Assembly (NCBI RefSeq): GCF_013369485.1
Contig: NZ_JABWEB010000013.1
Span: 62,001-126,000 of the forward strand
Reading direction: 5' to 3'
Length of the DNA: 64,000 nt
Source of the DNA: Massilia sp. BJB1822
GTDB taxonomy: Bacteria; Pseudomonadota; Gammaproteobacteria; Burkholderiales; Burkholderiaceae_D
Made by a program: the position numbers and the translations under genes. Shown piece after piece: positions 1-7,716 of this stretch (positions are counted from its first letter, which is position 1; each line of letters opens with the position of its first letter). The notes under the pieces were generated by a model that did no database searches, had not been told where the DNA came from, and was given only the letters and a program-made list of their open reading frames with translations.

Positions 1-56
1 ATCCGCAGCGCTTGAAAGGCTTCGGCATCATCGGCAGAAAGTCGTTTGATATCCAT
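1..56 (-). CDS. GNAT-family N-acetyltransferase, N-terminal fragment cut by window edge
   Basis: On the minus strand an ATG at position 56 opens a frame reading MDIKRLSADDAEAFQALR up to the window edge. This resembles the first strand and helix of many GNAT acetyltransferases (an xIRxLxxxDAxAFxxLR pattern). Only 18 residues are visible, so no catalytic feature can be checked. The gene runs leftward out of the window, in the same direction as gstA, whose stop lies 47 bp upstream of this start. The family call rests on the N-terminal pattern only. Confidence 0.5.
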   Translation of the reverse strand, partial: MDIKRLSADDAEAFQALR

Positions 57-103
57 GGCAGCATGCTACATCGAATTTCGCGCTTCTGCTCACGGCGATC
101 GAA

Positions 104-724
104 TCAGCAAGCCGGAGCCGGCATGGCGCTTTCCGCCGCCAATGCCGCCTGCACCGCGGGACGCGCCGTCATGCGCTGCATGAAGGCCGCCAGCGCCGGC
201 CAGCGTTCCAGGTCGATGTCGAAGAAACGGGTCCACAGCAGCACCGCATACAGGTAGGCGTCAGCCACGCCAAAGCATGGGCCGCACAGATACTCGTGCC
301 GCTCCAGGGCTTGCACCAGATGGCCGAAGCGCTTGAACAGCTTTTGCTTGAACATTTCCTTCACCTCCGGCGGCAGGCCGGCATTGAACTGCAGGGCCAG
401 GCCGGCGTGGATTTCGCTGGTGATGAAGTTCAGCCACTCCTGCAAGCGAATCCGCTCCCAGCTGCCATTCGGCGGCGCCAGACCGGATTCCGGCTTGAGA
501 TCGGCCAGATACTGCAGGATGGCCGGTCCCTCGGTCAGCACCTCGCCATTCTCCAATTGAAGCGCTGCGACATAGCCTTTGGGATTGATCGCCAGGAAGT
601 CGGAACCGTCGGCCAGCTTTTTGCTCTGGTTGTTGACGCGCACCAGCTGGAACGGCAAACCCAGCTCGCGCAGCACGATATGCGGCGACAGGGAACAGGT
701 GTCGGGGGCGAAGTACAGCTTCAT
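104..724 (-). CDS. gstA: Glutathione S-transferase, beta class (GstA)
   Basis: The 206-residue protein starts MKLYFAPDTCSLSPHI, the thioredoxin-like N-terminal domain of bacterial beta-class GSTs, with Cys10 at the position of the catalytic cysteine of E. coli GstA. The cis-Pro/Ser-containing G-site (residues about 50-66, including the TEGPAILQYLAD segment) is present. An all-helical C-terminal domain fills the remainder. It would be a cytosolic enzyme conjugating glutathione to electrophiles. It is divergently transcribed from an HxlR-type regulator about 105 bp away, which suggests that regulator may control it. Length matches the family (about 200 aa). Confidence 0.93.
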   Translation of the reverse strand: MKLYFAPDTCSLSPHIVLRELGLPFQLVRVNNQSKKLADGSDFLAINPKGYVAALQLENGEVLTEGPAILQYLADLKPESGLAPPNGSWERIRLQEWLNFITSEIHAGLALQFNAGLPPEVKEMFKQKLFKRFGHLVQALERHEYLCGPCFGVADAYLYAVLLWTRFFDIDLERWPALAAFMQRMTARPAVQAALAAESAMPAPAC

Positions 725-830
725 GCAAACTCCTTTGATCGAAAGAAGCGCAGTATCTTCGCCCCGGTTACTCTTGTAAAGAAGGCAGAATAATGTTATC
801 TAGGTTCAAAAATTATACCTGGATTGAGCA

Positions 831-1154
831 ATGAAAGAGAATATTTCCGGCTGTTCGGTGGAAGAAGCCATGCGTCTGATCGGCGGCCGCTGGCGCATGC
901 TGCTGGTGTCTTTTCTGCTGGAGGGGCCGCGCCGCTTCAACCAGCTGCGGCGCGATGTGCCGAATATTTCACAGCGCATGCTGACCCTGGAATTGCGCGC
1001 GCTGGAAGAGGCAGGACTGGTGCTGCGCACGGTCTATCCCGAAGTGCCGGTGCGCGTGGAGTACAGCCTGACGCCGGATGGACGCAGGCTGGAGAAGATT
1101 GTCGAAGTGCTGAAGGAATTCGGACTCTGGCTGAAGGCGCGGCCGGCGGCTTAA
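831..1154 (+). CDS. HxlR-family winged-helix transcriptional regulator
   Basis: The 107-residue protein carries the HxlR signature in order: CSVEEAMRLIGGRWRMLLV, then RRFNQLRRDVPNISQRMLTLELRALEEAGLV and the wing residues VRVEYSLTPDGRRL. HxlR proteins are small dimeric DNA-binding regulators that often sense redox state or electrophiles, frequently through an N-terminal cysteine; Cys8 is in that position. It faces away from gstA with a shared promoter region (725-830), so control of gstA is a reasonable inference but is not shown. Confidence 0.88.
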   Translation: MKENISGCSVEEAMRLIGGRWRMLLVSFLLEGPRRFNQLRRDVPNISQRMLTLELRALEEAGLVLRTVYPEVPVRVEYSLTPDGRRLEKIVEVLKEFGLWLKARPAA

Positions 1155-2206
1155 GCCATGGCGCGCAGCGCATCCGGCCGCAGGCTGAGATCCCGGCGCT
1201 CCTGGTCGGGGCAGGCCGCCAGCGCCGCCTGCGCGCTGCCCATGAATTCCATCAGGCCCGTCCCGTCCTCCGGATACAGGGCATGGCCGAAGTTCAGGCT
1301 CAGATCGAAGCTCAGTTTCTGCTGCAGCAGCAAGGGCCGCGAAGCGATCATCTGGCCAATGCGCGTGACCTGGCTTTGCACCACGCTGCGCCGGCCGGCA
1401 ACGCTGAAGATCACGGCAAACTCGTTCAGACCGATGCGTCCGATCACGTCGCTGGGCCGGCATTCGGCGCTCAGGCGGCGCACGATTTCGGCCAGCATCT
1501 GCGGGAACTCGTTGCCCAGCCGCTCGCGCGTTCCACGGTCCAGGCCATCGACGCGCATCAGCATGATGCCGACATGGCCGCCCTTCTTCTCCGCCTCGTC
1601 CAGGCGGGCGCGCAGCTGCTCGTAAAGGAAGGAACGGGTGGCCGCGCCGCTGGCCGCATCGCGCGTAACCTGGCGCCGCAATTGCTCTTCACCCTGCAGG
1701 GCGGCATGGTGCATCAGCGCCGCGATCATGTCGGCCAGGATGCGCGCGATGGCTGCTTCGTCCTGGTCGAAGGGGCGCGGCGCGCTCCACAGCAGCTTGA
1801 GCACGCCCGCCGCCTGCTCGCCGAACAGCAGAGGGACAATGACCATGGAGCGCAATCCGACGCGGCGGCAGGCCGCCACATTGACGCGCGGGTCTTCTTC
1901 GGAATCGTGGCAGATGGCGGTGCTCTTGCTGGTCAGGCACAGACCCGACAGGCTGCCCTTGAGCGCCATGCGCAAGCCCAGTTGCGGCTCAGCCAGGCCA
2001 TAGGCCGCGCGGTAGACGATTTCGTCGCCTTCCAGCAGCTCGATCACGGCGCCCTCGGCGCCGGTAAGGCGGGCCGCCTCGGCCGACGCCGTGTCCATCA
2101 CGGCAGCGAAGTCGGGGCCGATGCGGGCCAGATCCCGCTGCGCGTCGATCAGCGCCAGCAAGGTGGCTGGGGAAAGCCTGTTGCGCTCAAACTCAGGAGT
2201 GGCCAC
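1151..2206 (-). CDS. GAF domain protein with degenerate GGDEF domain
   Basis: I start this gene at the GTG at 2206, which has an AAAGGA ribosome site 7 nt upstream; an in-frame start at 2266 would add 20 residues. The 351-residue protein has a GAF domain (about residues 20-170) and a C-terminal diguanylate-cyclase-like domain. There the active-site loop reads R-I-G-L-N-E-F instead of GGDEF, so cyclase activity is unlikely. Such proteins can act as c-di-GMP or GTP effectors or as pure sensors. It is the last gene of the LytS/LytR operon, 63 bp after the response regulator, and its stop overlaps the end of the convergent HxlR gene by 4 bp. Confidence 0.82.
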   Translation of the reverse strand: MATPEFERNRLSPATLLALIDAQRDLARIGPDFAAVMDTASAEAARLTGAEGAVIELLEGDEIVYRAAYGLAEPQLGLRMALKGSLSGLCLTSKSTAICHDSEEDPRVNVAACRRVGLRSMVIVPLLFGEQAAGVLKLLWSAPRPFDQDEAAIARILADMIAALMHHAALQGEEQLRRQVTRDAASGAATRSFLYEQLRARLDEAEKKGGHVGIMLMRVDGLDRGTRERLGNEFPQMLAEIVRRLSAECRPSDVIGRIGLNEFAVIFSVAGRRSVVQSQVTRIGQMIASRPLLLQQKLSFDLSLNFGHALYPEDGTGLMEFMGSAQAALAACPDQERRDLSLRPDALRAMA

Positions 2207-2269
2207 GGCAGATCCTTTGATCGGAGTGGAGGCCAGTCCAGTGTACCAGAGGCCCGTCCTTTGCAATAG

Positions 2270-3007
2270 CTACTGCATGATGCTGCGTATTTTCTGGTAG
2301 CCGCTGCGGCTGATGGGCAGCTTGCGGCCATCCTTCAGCACAGCCACATGGCTATCCTTGCTGGCCTGTTCGATGCGGCTCACGCATTCGATATTCAATA
2401 AATAGGAACGGTGAATGCGCAGGAATTTATCGGCTTCGAGCTGCGTCTCCAGTTCCGACAGGCGCTGGTTCTTGAGGAAGGATTTGCCTTCCGTATGGAT
2501 CTGCACATAGTCGTCCTGGGCCTCGATGAAATCCACTTTCTCGCTCGGGATGACATGCACGCGCGCGCCGTCGCGGATCAAGATGCGGCCCAGCGGCCGG
2601 GCGCGGCTGGCCGCCATCTCGCGCACCACCTCCTCCACCGCCGGCGCCGGTGGCGCGCCGAGGCTGGCGCGCGCATTGGCCAGCGCCTGGTCGAAGCGCT
2701 GCTGGCTGAAAGGCTTGAGCAGATAATCGATGGCGCGCACTTCGAAAGCCTTGATCGCATACTGGTCGAAGGCGGTGGCAAAGATGAAGCGGGTTTTGCC
2801 GTTGACCAGCTCGGCCACTTCAAAGCCATCCAGCTTGGGCATCTGGATATCGAGCAAAACCAGGTCCGGTTCCAGCTCGGTGATCGCCTTCACCGCCTCG
2901 AAACCGTTGCCGCATTCGGCCACGATCTCCACATCGCCATGTTCGGCCAGGTATTCGCGCACCACGCCGCGCGCCAGAATTTCGTCGTCCACAATAATGA
3001 TGCGCAT
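2270..3007 (-). CDS. LytR/AlgR-family response regulator (REC-LytTR)
   Basis: Residues 1-115 form a receiver domain: acidic D7/D8, phospho-acceptor Asp53 in LVLLDIQMPKLDG, and Lys102 in the DYLLKPF segment. Residues about 140-245 form a LytTR DNA-binding domain (VDFIEAQDDYVQIHT, FLRIHRSYLLN). LytTR regulators bind short direct repeats near promoters. The gene lies 3 bp downstream of its likely partner kinase and probably autoregulates the operon through the repeats at 5215-5267. The specific stimulus is unknown; AlgR/LytR relatives often control envelope or motility functions. Confidence 0.93.
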   Translation of the reverse strand: MRIIIVDDEILARGVVREYLAEHGDVEIVAECGNGFEAVKAITELEPDLVLLDIQMPKLDGFEVAELVNGKTRFIFATAFDQYAIKAFEVRAIDYLLKPFSQQRFDQALANARASLGAPPAPAVEEVVREMAASRARPLGRILIRDGARVHVIPSEKVDFIEAQDDYVQIHTEGKSFLKNQRLSELETQLEADKFLRIHRSYLLNIECVSRIEQASKDSHVAVLKDGRKLPISRSGYQKIRSIMQ

Positions 3008-3010
3008 CGC

Positions 3011-4078
3011 TTATTCCCCGCCCGTTTCCACCGGCATGATGATCTCCACATTGAAATGCTGATCGCGCCCGCCCCACTCCACCCGCGCTTCCTGCTGGTA
3101 GGTGGCGGCCAGGCGCTGGCGCACATTGTTCAGCCCTATGCCCTTGCTGCGGCCCGGCGGCTGGTATTCGTCCATATCGTTGCCGACCGTGATGCGCAGG
3201 CGCGAACCATCGCGCCAGGCGGCAATGGTGACGCGGCCGCCCTCCGGCAACTGGCTGATGCCGTGCTTGACGGCGTTTTCCACCAGGGGCTGGATGATCA
3301 TCGGCGGCACCAGGCAATCCAGCGCCTCCTTGTCCAGCGCCTCTTCAACGCTCAGGCGCTCGCCGAAGCGCACCTGCTCGATGGCGAGGAAATGGCGGAT
3401 CAAGGCCATCTCTTCCCGCAGGCTCACCTTGCGGTGCGCTTCCATCCCCAGGCTCTGGCGGAAGAAGCTGGCCAGCTGCAAGGTCATTTCGCGCGCGCCC
3501 TTGGGGTTTTGCGAAGTCAGCGCGCTGATCGAATTCAGGCTATTGAACAGGAAGTGCGGGTCGATCTGGGTGCGCAACATGCGCAGCTCGGCCTCCTGCG
3601 CCAGCAGCTTGGATTCCAGCTCGCGCTTTTCCGCATGGCGGGCGCGCAAGAACTCCATGGCCAGGTAGTTCACCGCCGCCATCAAGCCATACAGCAGGGT
3701 GCCGAAGACGAACAGCAGCGCAGTCAAGCCAGGCGAGAGCGTTACGCCGGCCCAGCTCGCGCCAGGCAACTGGCATAGCTCGTTCCACATTTCCGCCAGC
3801 GCCGTCCACAGAAAGCCCGCCAGCACCGAGGCCACGCTCAGGCCGAACACGATGGAGAGCAGCTTGCGCTCGCCCAGCGGATTGGCGCGGCACAGATAGT
3901 AGGACGAGAATCCGGCGCTGATGGCGTACACCAGGGTGGACGGCAAGGCAAACAGCAGCGCATTCACGCCCCTGGCCTGCGCATACACCATGATGAAGCC
4001 CGCCAGCGCCGCGCCCAGGATGATCCAGACCAGCAGGTACAGCGCCATGCCCCGCCGGCCAGCGAATGGCCCCTGCAT
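3011..4078 (-). CDS. LytS/AlgZ-type membrane sensor histidine kinase (His_kinase family)
   Basis: The 355-residue protein has four hydrophobic segments in its first 140 residues, a short coiled coil (about 145-170), the HPK7-type phospho-acceptor box QIDPHFLFNSLNSI with His175, and an HATPase_c domain with N-box PLVENAVKHGI and a GIGLNNVRQRL G-box. It would be an inner-membrane kinase phosphorylating the LytTR regulator encoded immediately downstream. Its ATG overlaps the stop of the preceding LiaF-like gene (TGATG), which implies translational coupling. There is no recognisable extracytoplasmic sensor domain, so the signal may be sensed within the membrane or through the neighbouring LiaF-like proteins. 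Confidence 0.9.
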   Translation of the reverse strand: MQGPFAGRRGMALYLLVWIILGAALAGFIMVYAQARGVNALLFALPSTLVYAISAGFSSYYLCRANPLGERKLLSIVFGLSVASVLAGFLWTALAEMWNELCQLPGASWAGVTLSPGLTALLFVFGTLLYGLMAAVNYLAMEFLRARHAEKRELESKLLAQEAELRMLRTQIDPHFLFNSLNSISALTSQNPKGAREMTLQLASFFRQSLGMEAHRKVSLREEMALIRHFLAIEQVRFGERLSVEEALDKEALDCLVPPMIIQPLVENAVKHGISQLPEGGRVTIAAWRDGSRLRITVGNDMDEYQPPGRSKGIGLNNVRQRLAATYQQEARVEWGGRDQHFNVEIIMPVETGGE

Positions 4079-4788
4079 CAGTTGCGGATTTCCAGCCCGC
4101 CCATGATGGAATAGCCGCGCACAATCAGGCGCTTGTTGCTGCCTTGGCCGCCGCCGGTACGCTCTTCAAAGCCGCCGAGGATGGGCGTGCCTTCCAGCAC
4201 CACGGTCCAATCGGTGGGCACTTCGATGGTAATGCCGCCGAACATGCTGAAGACGTTCAGCACCGCTTCGCCTTCGATCGATGCGTCGCGCAGATCCAGT
4301 TCGCAGCCGGCCATCAAGGCGGTGACTTCGCCGCCGCGGAAATCCTGGCTCGAAATGCGGCGCTTGTAGCCGCCCAGAATGGCCATGATGTTCAGGGACT
4401 CTTCGCCATTGCCGTCTTTCAGGCCATATGCCGGAGAGCCGGTGGACGAGCGTGGGCGCTGGACCGAGCGGAACACCACCATGATGCCGGCGCCGATCAG
4501 CAGCAGCGGCGCCAGCATGCGCCAGCTCAGGTAAATCAGGCCCATGCCTTTCAACAGCAGCAGGCCGCCCGCCGCCAGCAGCAGCACGCCGACCAGCGAT
4601 CCGGAGCTGGCGCGCGATTGCGAGATCTTCAGCGCCCCGGCCACGATCAGGATCACCGGCCAGAAGTGGATGCTGTAATTAATATCCATCCAGCCCAGAT
4701 TATCGAGCAGGAACAGGAAGCCGATGACGATGACCGCGACGCCGAGCAGGATCTGGCTCGCCGGAGCGTTGGGGCGGTTGCGGTGCAT
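4078..4788 (-). CDS. LiaF-like membrane protein (DUF5668 N-terminus, LiaF-like C-terminus)
   Basis: The start at 4788 is chosen because AAGGAG lies 6 nt upstream; the longer frame has no such site. The 236-residue protein has four predicted membrane helices (about residues 13-120) rich in Gly/Leu. They are followed by a soluble beta-rich domain in which glycine motifs recur (MAILGGYKR, NVFSMFGGITIEVP, TPILGGFEE, SIMGGLEI). This is the layout of LiaF/VraT-type cell-wall stress sensors, which modulate a LytS- or LiaS-class kinase. The linked kinase starts within its stop codon, which supports a sensory partnership. Confidence 0.8.
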   Translation of the reverse strand: MHRNRPNAPASQILLGVAVIVIGFLFLLDNLGWMDINYSIHFWPVILIVAGALKISQSRASSGSLVGVLLLAAGGLLLLKGMGLIYLSWRMLAPLLLIGAGIMVVFRSVQRPRSSTGSPAYGLKDGNGEESLNIMAILGGYKRRISSQDFRGGEVTALMAGCELDLRDASIEGEAVLNVFSMFGGITIEVPTDWTVVLEGTPILGGFEERTGGGQGSNKRLIVRGYSIMGGLEIRN

Positions 4789-4789
4789 C

Positions 4790-5149
4790 TTATTCTCCTT
4801 TTTTGGAATCAATGTATTTGCCCAGCATCGGCTGCAGGGCCAGCGAAACGCCGCCCATGATAACCATAAACGGCCAGCTATTGGCGAAGCTCATGCCCCA
4901 TAGATGTTCGAAGCAGGCGAAGATCCAGAAGGCGAACAGGATTTCGCATACGCCGTCGACAAACATGCGCACCGTGGTCGGCGGCACCAGCTGACTGAAG
5001 CCGAAGGCGGCAATCACCAGCGGCCAGTAATGCCAGAACTGCGTCACCTTTTTGATATCGCCATCCTCCAGCCAAAACAGCACGCCGGCGCCGATGATCA
5101 AGAGCCCCCAGACCAGCTGCTTGCGGGCGACGCGTATCGAACCGTCCAT
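4790..5149 (-). CDS. Small inner-membrane protein of LiaF/DUF5668 type
   Basis: Translation most likely begins at the ATG at 5149, which has AAGGAGG just upstream. The 119-residue product consists almost wholly of four hydrophobic helices (QLVWGLLIIGAGVLFWLE, WHYWPLVIAAFGFSQLV, EILFAFWIFACF, WPFMVIMGGVSLAL). The repeated WPLxxIxxG-type helices are typical of DUF5668 membrane domains found in front of LiaF-like proteins. It is the first gene of the five-gene LytS/LytR operon and lies 1 bp from the next gene. The precise role is unknown; a subunit of the envelope sensor is plausible. Confidence 0.7.
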   Translation of the reverse strand: MDGSIRVARKQLVWGLLIIGAGVLFWLEDGDIKKVTQFWHYWPLVIAAFGFSQLVPPTTVRMFVDGVCEILFAFWIFACFEHLWGMSFANSWPFMVIMGGVSLALQPMLGKYIDSKKGE

Positions 5150-5214
5150 CTCTGCCTCCTTGTGTTTGGAATGATGCAAAGATAGCCATGATGCGCCGGC
5201 GGGGAAACGGCTTT

Positions 5215-5267
5215 TCGGTGAATGGCGGCTGGGACTCGGTGAATGGCGCGTTTTCCAGCGAATGGCG
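5215..5267 (-). promoter_or_regulatory. Three direct repeats upstream of the LytS/LytR operon, candidate LytTR operator
   Basis: The 13-mer TCGGTGAATGGCG (plus-strand reading) occurs exactly at 5215-5227 and 5236-5248. A third copy, CCAGCGAATGGCG, lies at 5255-5267. The core octamers are 21 and 19 bp apart, about two helical turns, as is typical for LytTR/AlgR operators. They lie 66-118 bp upstream of the first gene of the operon encoding a LytTR regulator. Function is inferred from position and spacing; the sequence does not closely match the published LytTR consensus. Confidence 0.45.
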
Positions 5268-5282
5268 GAAAAGCACGGATCA

Positions 5283-5313
5283 ATAAAGAAAAAGCCCACC
5301 GCTTGGGTGGGCT
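5283..5313 (-). terminator. Rho-independent terminator of the 52-residue protein gene
   Basis: Read on the minus strand, AGCCCACC and GGTGGGCT form an 8-bp stem with a 5-nt loop, followed directly by TTTTTCTTTATTG. It lies 29 bp after the stop of the small gene at 5342-5500 and separates it from the LytS/LytR operon. Confidence 0.85.
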
Positions 5314-5341
5314 GCACGCCGGGATGGAGGCGGGAGGAATT

Positions 5342-5500
5342 TCAGCTGCGGCTGCTATCGATGCAGGATTCGAACATCATCAGCCCCCAGCCTAGCTGAC
5401 GCCGGATTTCTTCCGGCGGGGGCGGCGGCGCCGCTGCCTGGCTGCGGCGCTCAAGGTATTCGCGTACCACTTCCTTGGATGGATGATTTGCCTGTGTCAT
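5342..5500 (-). CDS. Small hypothetical protein (52 aa)
   Basis: An ATG at 5500 preceded by GGAGG (spacing 6) opens a 52-codon frame: MTQANHPSKEVVREYLERR, then an Ala/Pro stretch (AAAPPPPP), then EEIRRQLGWGLMMFESCIDSS. The pattern of a basic helix, proline linker and an E-I-R-R-(Q/E)-L-G-W helix looks like a small conserved protein of Oxalobacteraceae, but I cannot name it. A good ribosome site and its own terminator support a real gene. No membrane segment or signal peptide is seen. Confidence 0.65.
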   Translation of the reverse strand: MTQANHPSKEVVREYLERRSQAAAPPPPPEEIRRQLGWGLMMFESCIDSSRS

Positions 5501-5748
5501 GATGACCTCCGCAATGGTGTCGGATCACGCCCTGCGCCGATGCAGGGCGGATCACCGGATCTGGTGCCGGTGCTTCAGGCGACCGGCTTGCCTTGCAGTG
5601 AGGAGGGAGCGCCACTTTCTGCCTTTTGCTTCTTGCGGCGCTGTCGCTCAATCGCATGGCTTCATCTTATGGCCGCAGGCCGGTCGGCCACTGTTCGACA
5701 ACACACAAATCCCCTCTCGCTTACGCTCGCGTTAATGTCGGATTCGGA

Positions 5749-6630
5749 CTACAGCTTTTGCTGCAGGAATTCGAGGAAGCAGCTGATGCGCTGCGCCAGC
5801 TGGGTGTTGCGGTAGTAGACGGCATTGATCTGCTGGCGGAAACCGGTGCCGTACTCGCGCAAAATCGGCACCAGGCGGCCAGCCTCGATATCGGCGCGCG
5901 TCATGAAATCGGCCAGGCTGACGATGCCCTGGCCTTCCAGCGCCAGCCGGCGCAAAGTCTCGCCGCTGGAAGCGGCCAGCGAAGGCGTGATCGGCAGGCT
6001 ATTGCCATCGCGCGAACGCAGCGGCCACTGGTTGCCCATCTCGTAATGCACAAAGCCAAGCAGGGAATGGCCTTCCAGCTCTTCCGGCGTTTGCGGCGTG
6101 CCGCGCCGGCGCAGGTATTCGGGACTTGCCAGGATGTGCAGTGGGCTGGAACTGAGGGCGCGCGCATGCAGGGTCGAATCGCCCAGCGTGCCGATGCGGA
6201 TGGCGATGTCGGTGCGGTGTTCGATCAGGTCGGCGATCTGGTCGCGCGTGGTCAGTTCCAGGCGGATTTCCGGGTAGAGCCGGCGGAACTCGTCCACATG
6301 CGGCACCACGCAGTGCAGCATGAAGGAAGAGGACGAATCCACGCACAGCCGCCCGGCCGGCTGCTGGTGGCGGATGCGGATGCATTCTTCGACCTCTTCC
6401 ATGGATGCCAGGATCAGGCGCGCCTTGTGCAGCAGCAACTTGCCCTCTTCCGTCAGCTCCATGCGGCGCGTGGTGCGCGTGAGCAGCGAAGTTTGCAGCT
6501 TTTCCTCCAGCCGGCTCAGGGCGCGGCTGACGCCGGAGGTGGTCTGGCCGAGATGGGCCGAAGCCGCGCTCAAGGTGCCGCTATCGATCACGGCCACGAA
6601 GATTTTGAGGTCGTCGGAATTGATGTCCAT
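5749..6630 (-). CDS. LysR-family transcriptional regulator
   Basis: The ATG at 6630 gives a 293-residue protein starting MDINSDDLKIFVAVIDSGTLSAASAHLGQTTSGVSRALSRLE, a standard LysR winged helix-turn-helix. The effector-binding domain follows (about 90-290, beginning PAGRLCVDSSSSFMLHCVVPHVDEF). The longer frame upstream has no homology-like character. The closest general type is the single-gene LysR regulator that acts on a neighbouring oxidoreductase or transporter. The adjacent genes do not reveal a target, and the 290 bp upstream separate it from a divergent PEP-CTERM gene. Confidence 0.9.
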   Translation of the reverse strand: MDINSDDLKIFVAVIDSGTLSAASAHLGQTTSGVSRALSRLEEKLQTSLLTRTTRRMELTEEGKLLLHKARLILASMEEVEECIRIRHQQPAGRLCVDSSSSFMLHCVVPHVDEFRRLYPEIRLELTTRDQIADLIEHRTDIAIRIGTLGDSTLHARALSSSPLHILASPEYLRRRGTPQTPEELEGHSLLGFVHYEMGNQWPLRSRDGNSLPITPSLAASSGETLRRLALEGQGIVSLADFMTRADIEAGRLVPILREYGTGFRQQINAVYYRNTQLAQRISCFLEFLQQKL

Positions 6631-6920
6631 TCTTGAGCCTGTATCAAATTTCCCAGAAGATATGACGGATTTTATCAACAAACCGCAAAAAATTTCCTTG
6701 CTCTTCAATCGTCGGTATACGCCGCCCCGGCGCCTTGGCGCCATCCGAAAAGCACACTTCAGCAATGGATTATTTTTTTGATACCCAGGCTTATATTGAC
6801 AACGTTAGCGGCCGGGAAAAGTTATAATTTCAACAGGCCATTGGGATGTGACTTGCACTCCCCTGGCCGCTAGCAAGGGCTTCTGTTTGGAACACCACAA
6901 CATGAACAAGGGGTATTCAA

Positions 6921-7472
6921 ATGAAGAAAGCTTTATGCAGCAAGCTTGCTGCCTCATTACTCTTGACCGCCGGCCTGTTCGCCGCCAGCGCCCCGGCCAG
7001 CGCCGATACCACCAGCCTGATCTTTGACGCAGATCACAATGCCGGCTTCTACATTACCCATATTCCGGGCGCCAGCTTTGTCGACGACTTCCTGTTTTCG
7101 GTCGATACCATTCCCCACTATCCCAGCGGAACCGTGGTTGTCGGCAAAACCTGGGTCGATGGTACCCGGCTAGCCAATTACGGCATCGACTCCATCGAAT
7201 TCTTCCACGTGGATACCGGTGGCGGCTATACCATTCTGCCGACGACCGTTACTTCAGGTCTGCTTGAGTTCTATCCTGTGGGGGCGCTCGGTGCCGGCAG
7301 CTATGGCTTCCGGGTCACTGGCCACACCCTCTTGACCGATATGGGCGGCGCCTATGCCGGCACGCTGAATCTGGCGCCGGTGCCGGAACCGGCCGCCTAT
7401 CTGATGCTGCTGATCGGCGTGGGCTTGCTGGCCTTTACGTCCAAGGCGAAGGAGAACGATAAGCTGGGCTGA
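6921..7472 (+). CDS. FxDxF-type PEP-CTERM sorting-domain protein
   Basis: The 183-residue protein has a signal peptide (KKALCSKLAASLLLTAGLFAASAPASA, cleavage after about residue 28). A beta-rich middle contains F-V-D-D-F, matching the FxDxF subgroup. The C-terminal sorting signal is VPEPAAYLMLLIGVGLLAF followed by basic residues. PEP-CTERM proteins are exported, processed by exosortase and usually deposited with exopolysaccharide at the cell surface. The upstream 140 bp contain TATAAT at 6823-6828, but the nearest TTGACA is 21 bp away, so I do not call a complete promoter. A strong terminator follows. Confidence 0.85.
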   Translation: MKKALCSKLAASLLLTAGLFAASAPASADTTSLIFDADHNAGFYITHIPGASFVDDFLFSVDTIPHYPSGTVVVGKTWVDGTRLANYGIDSIEFFHVDTGGGYTILPTTVTSGLLEFYPVGALGAGSYGFRVTGHTLLTDMGGAYAGTLNLAPVPEPAAYLMLLIGVGLLAFTSKAKENDKLG

Positions 7473-7491
7473 GAGCGGCGTCAGCCTCTTG

Positions 7492-7521
7492 CAAAACCCG
7501 CCGCCGGCGGGTTTTGTTTTT
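7492..7521 (+). terminator. Rho-independent terminator of the FxDxF PEP-CTERM gene
   Basis: CAAAACCCGCC pairs with GGCGGGTTTTG around a 3-nt loop, followed by a run of five T. It begins 20 bp after the stop codon. Confidence 0.9.
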
Positions 7522-7716
7522 ATGTACGCTCGTGCACAAATATTCCTCATGGCAAAACTTTATTCGGATATTGCCAAATTAGTAGCGCCTTGGTTCAAAA
7601 TTTTTCACCTTAAACCGATAAAACTGTCGCATCCGCCGCCATGCGCCCTTACGGCTGAGAAAAGTTTTTGTTACTATCAGTCTCCTATAAAAATCCTGAA
7701 CTTCAATGGAGAACAC

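Noticed and set aside
5451-5657. 68-residue minus-strand frame overlapping the 52-residue gene
   Set aside because: Its sequence is Ser/Pro/Arg-rich shadow-like, it has no ribosome site, and the overlapping 52-codon frame has GGAGG and a terminator.
6796-6828. Sigma-70 promoter for the FxDxF PEP-CTERM gene
   Set aside because: TTGACA and TATAAT are 21 bp apart, too far for a standard promoter; only the -10-like element is noteworthy.
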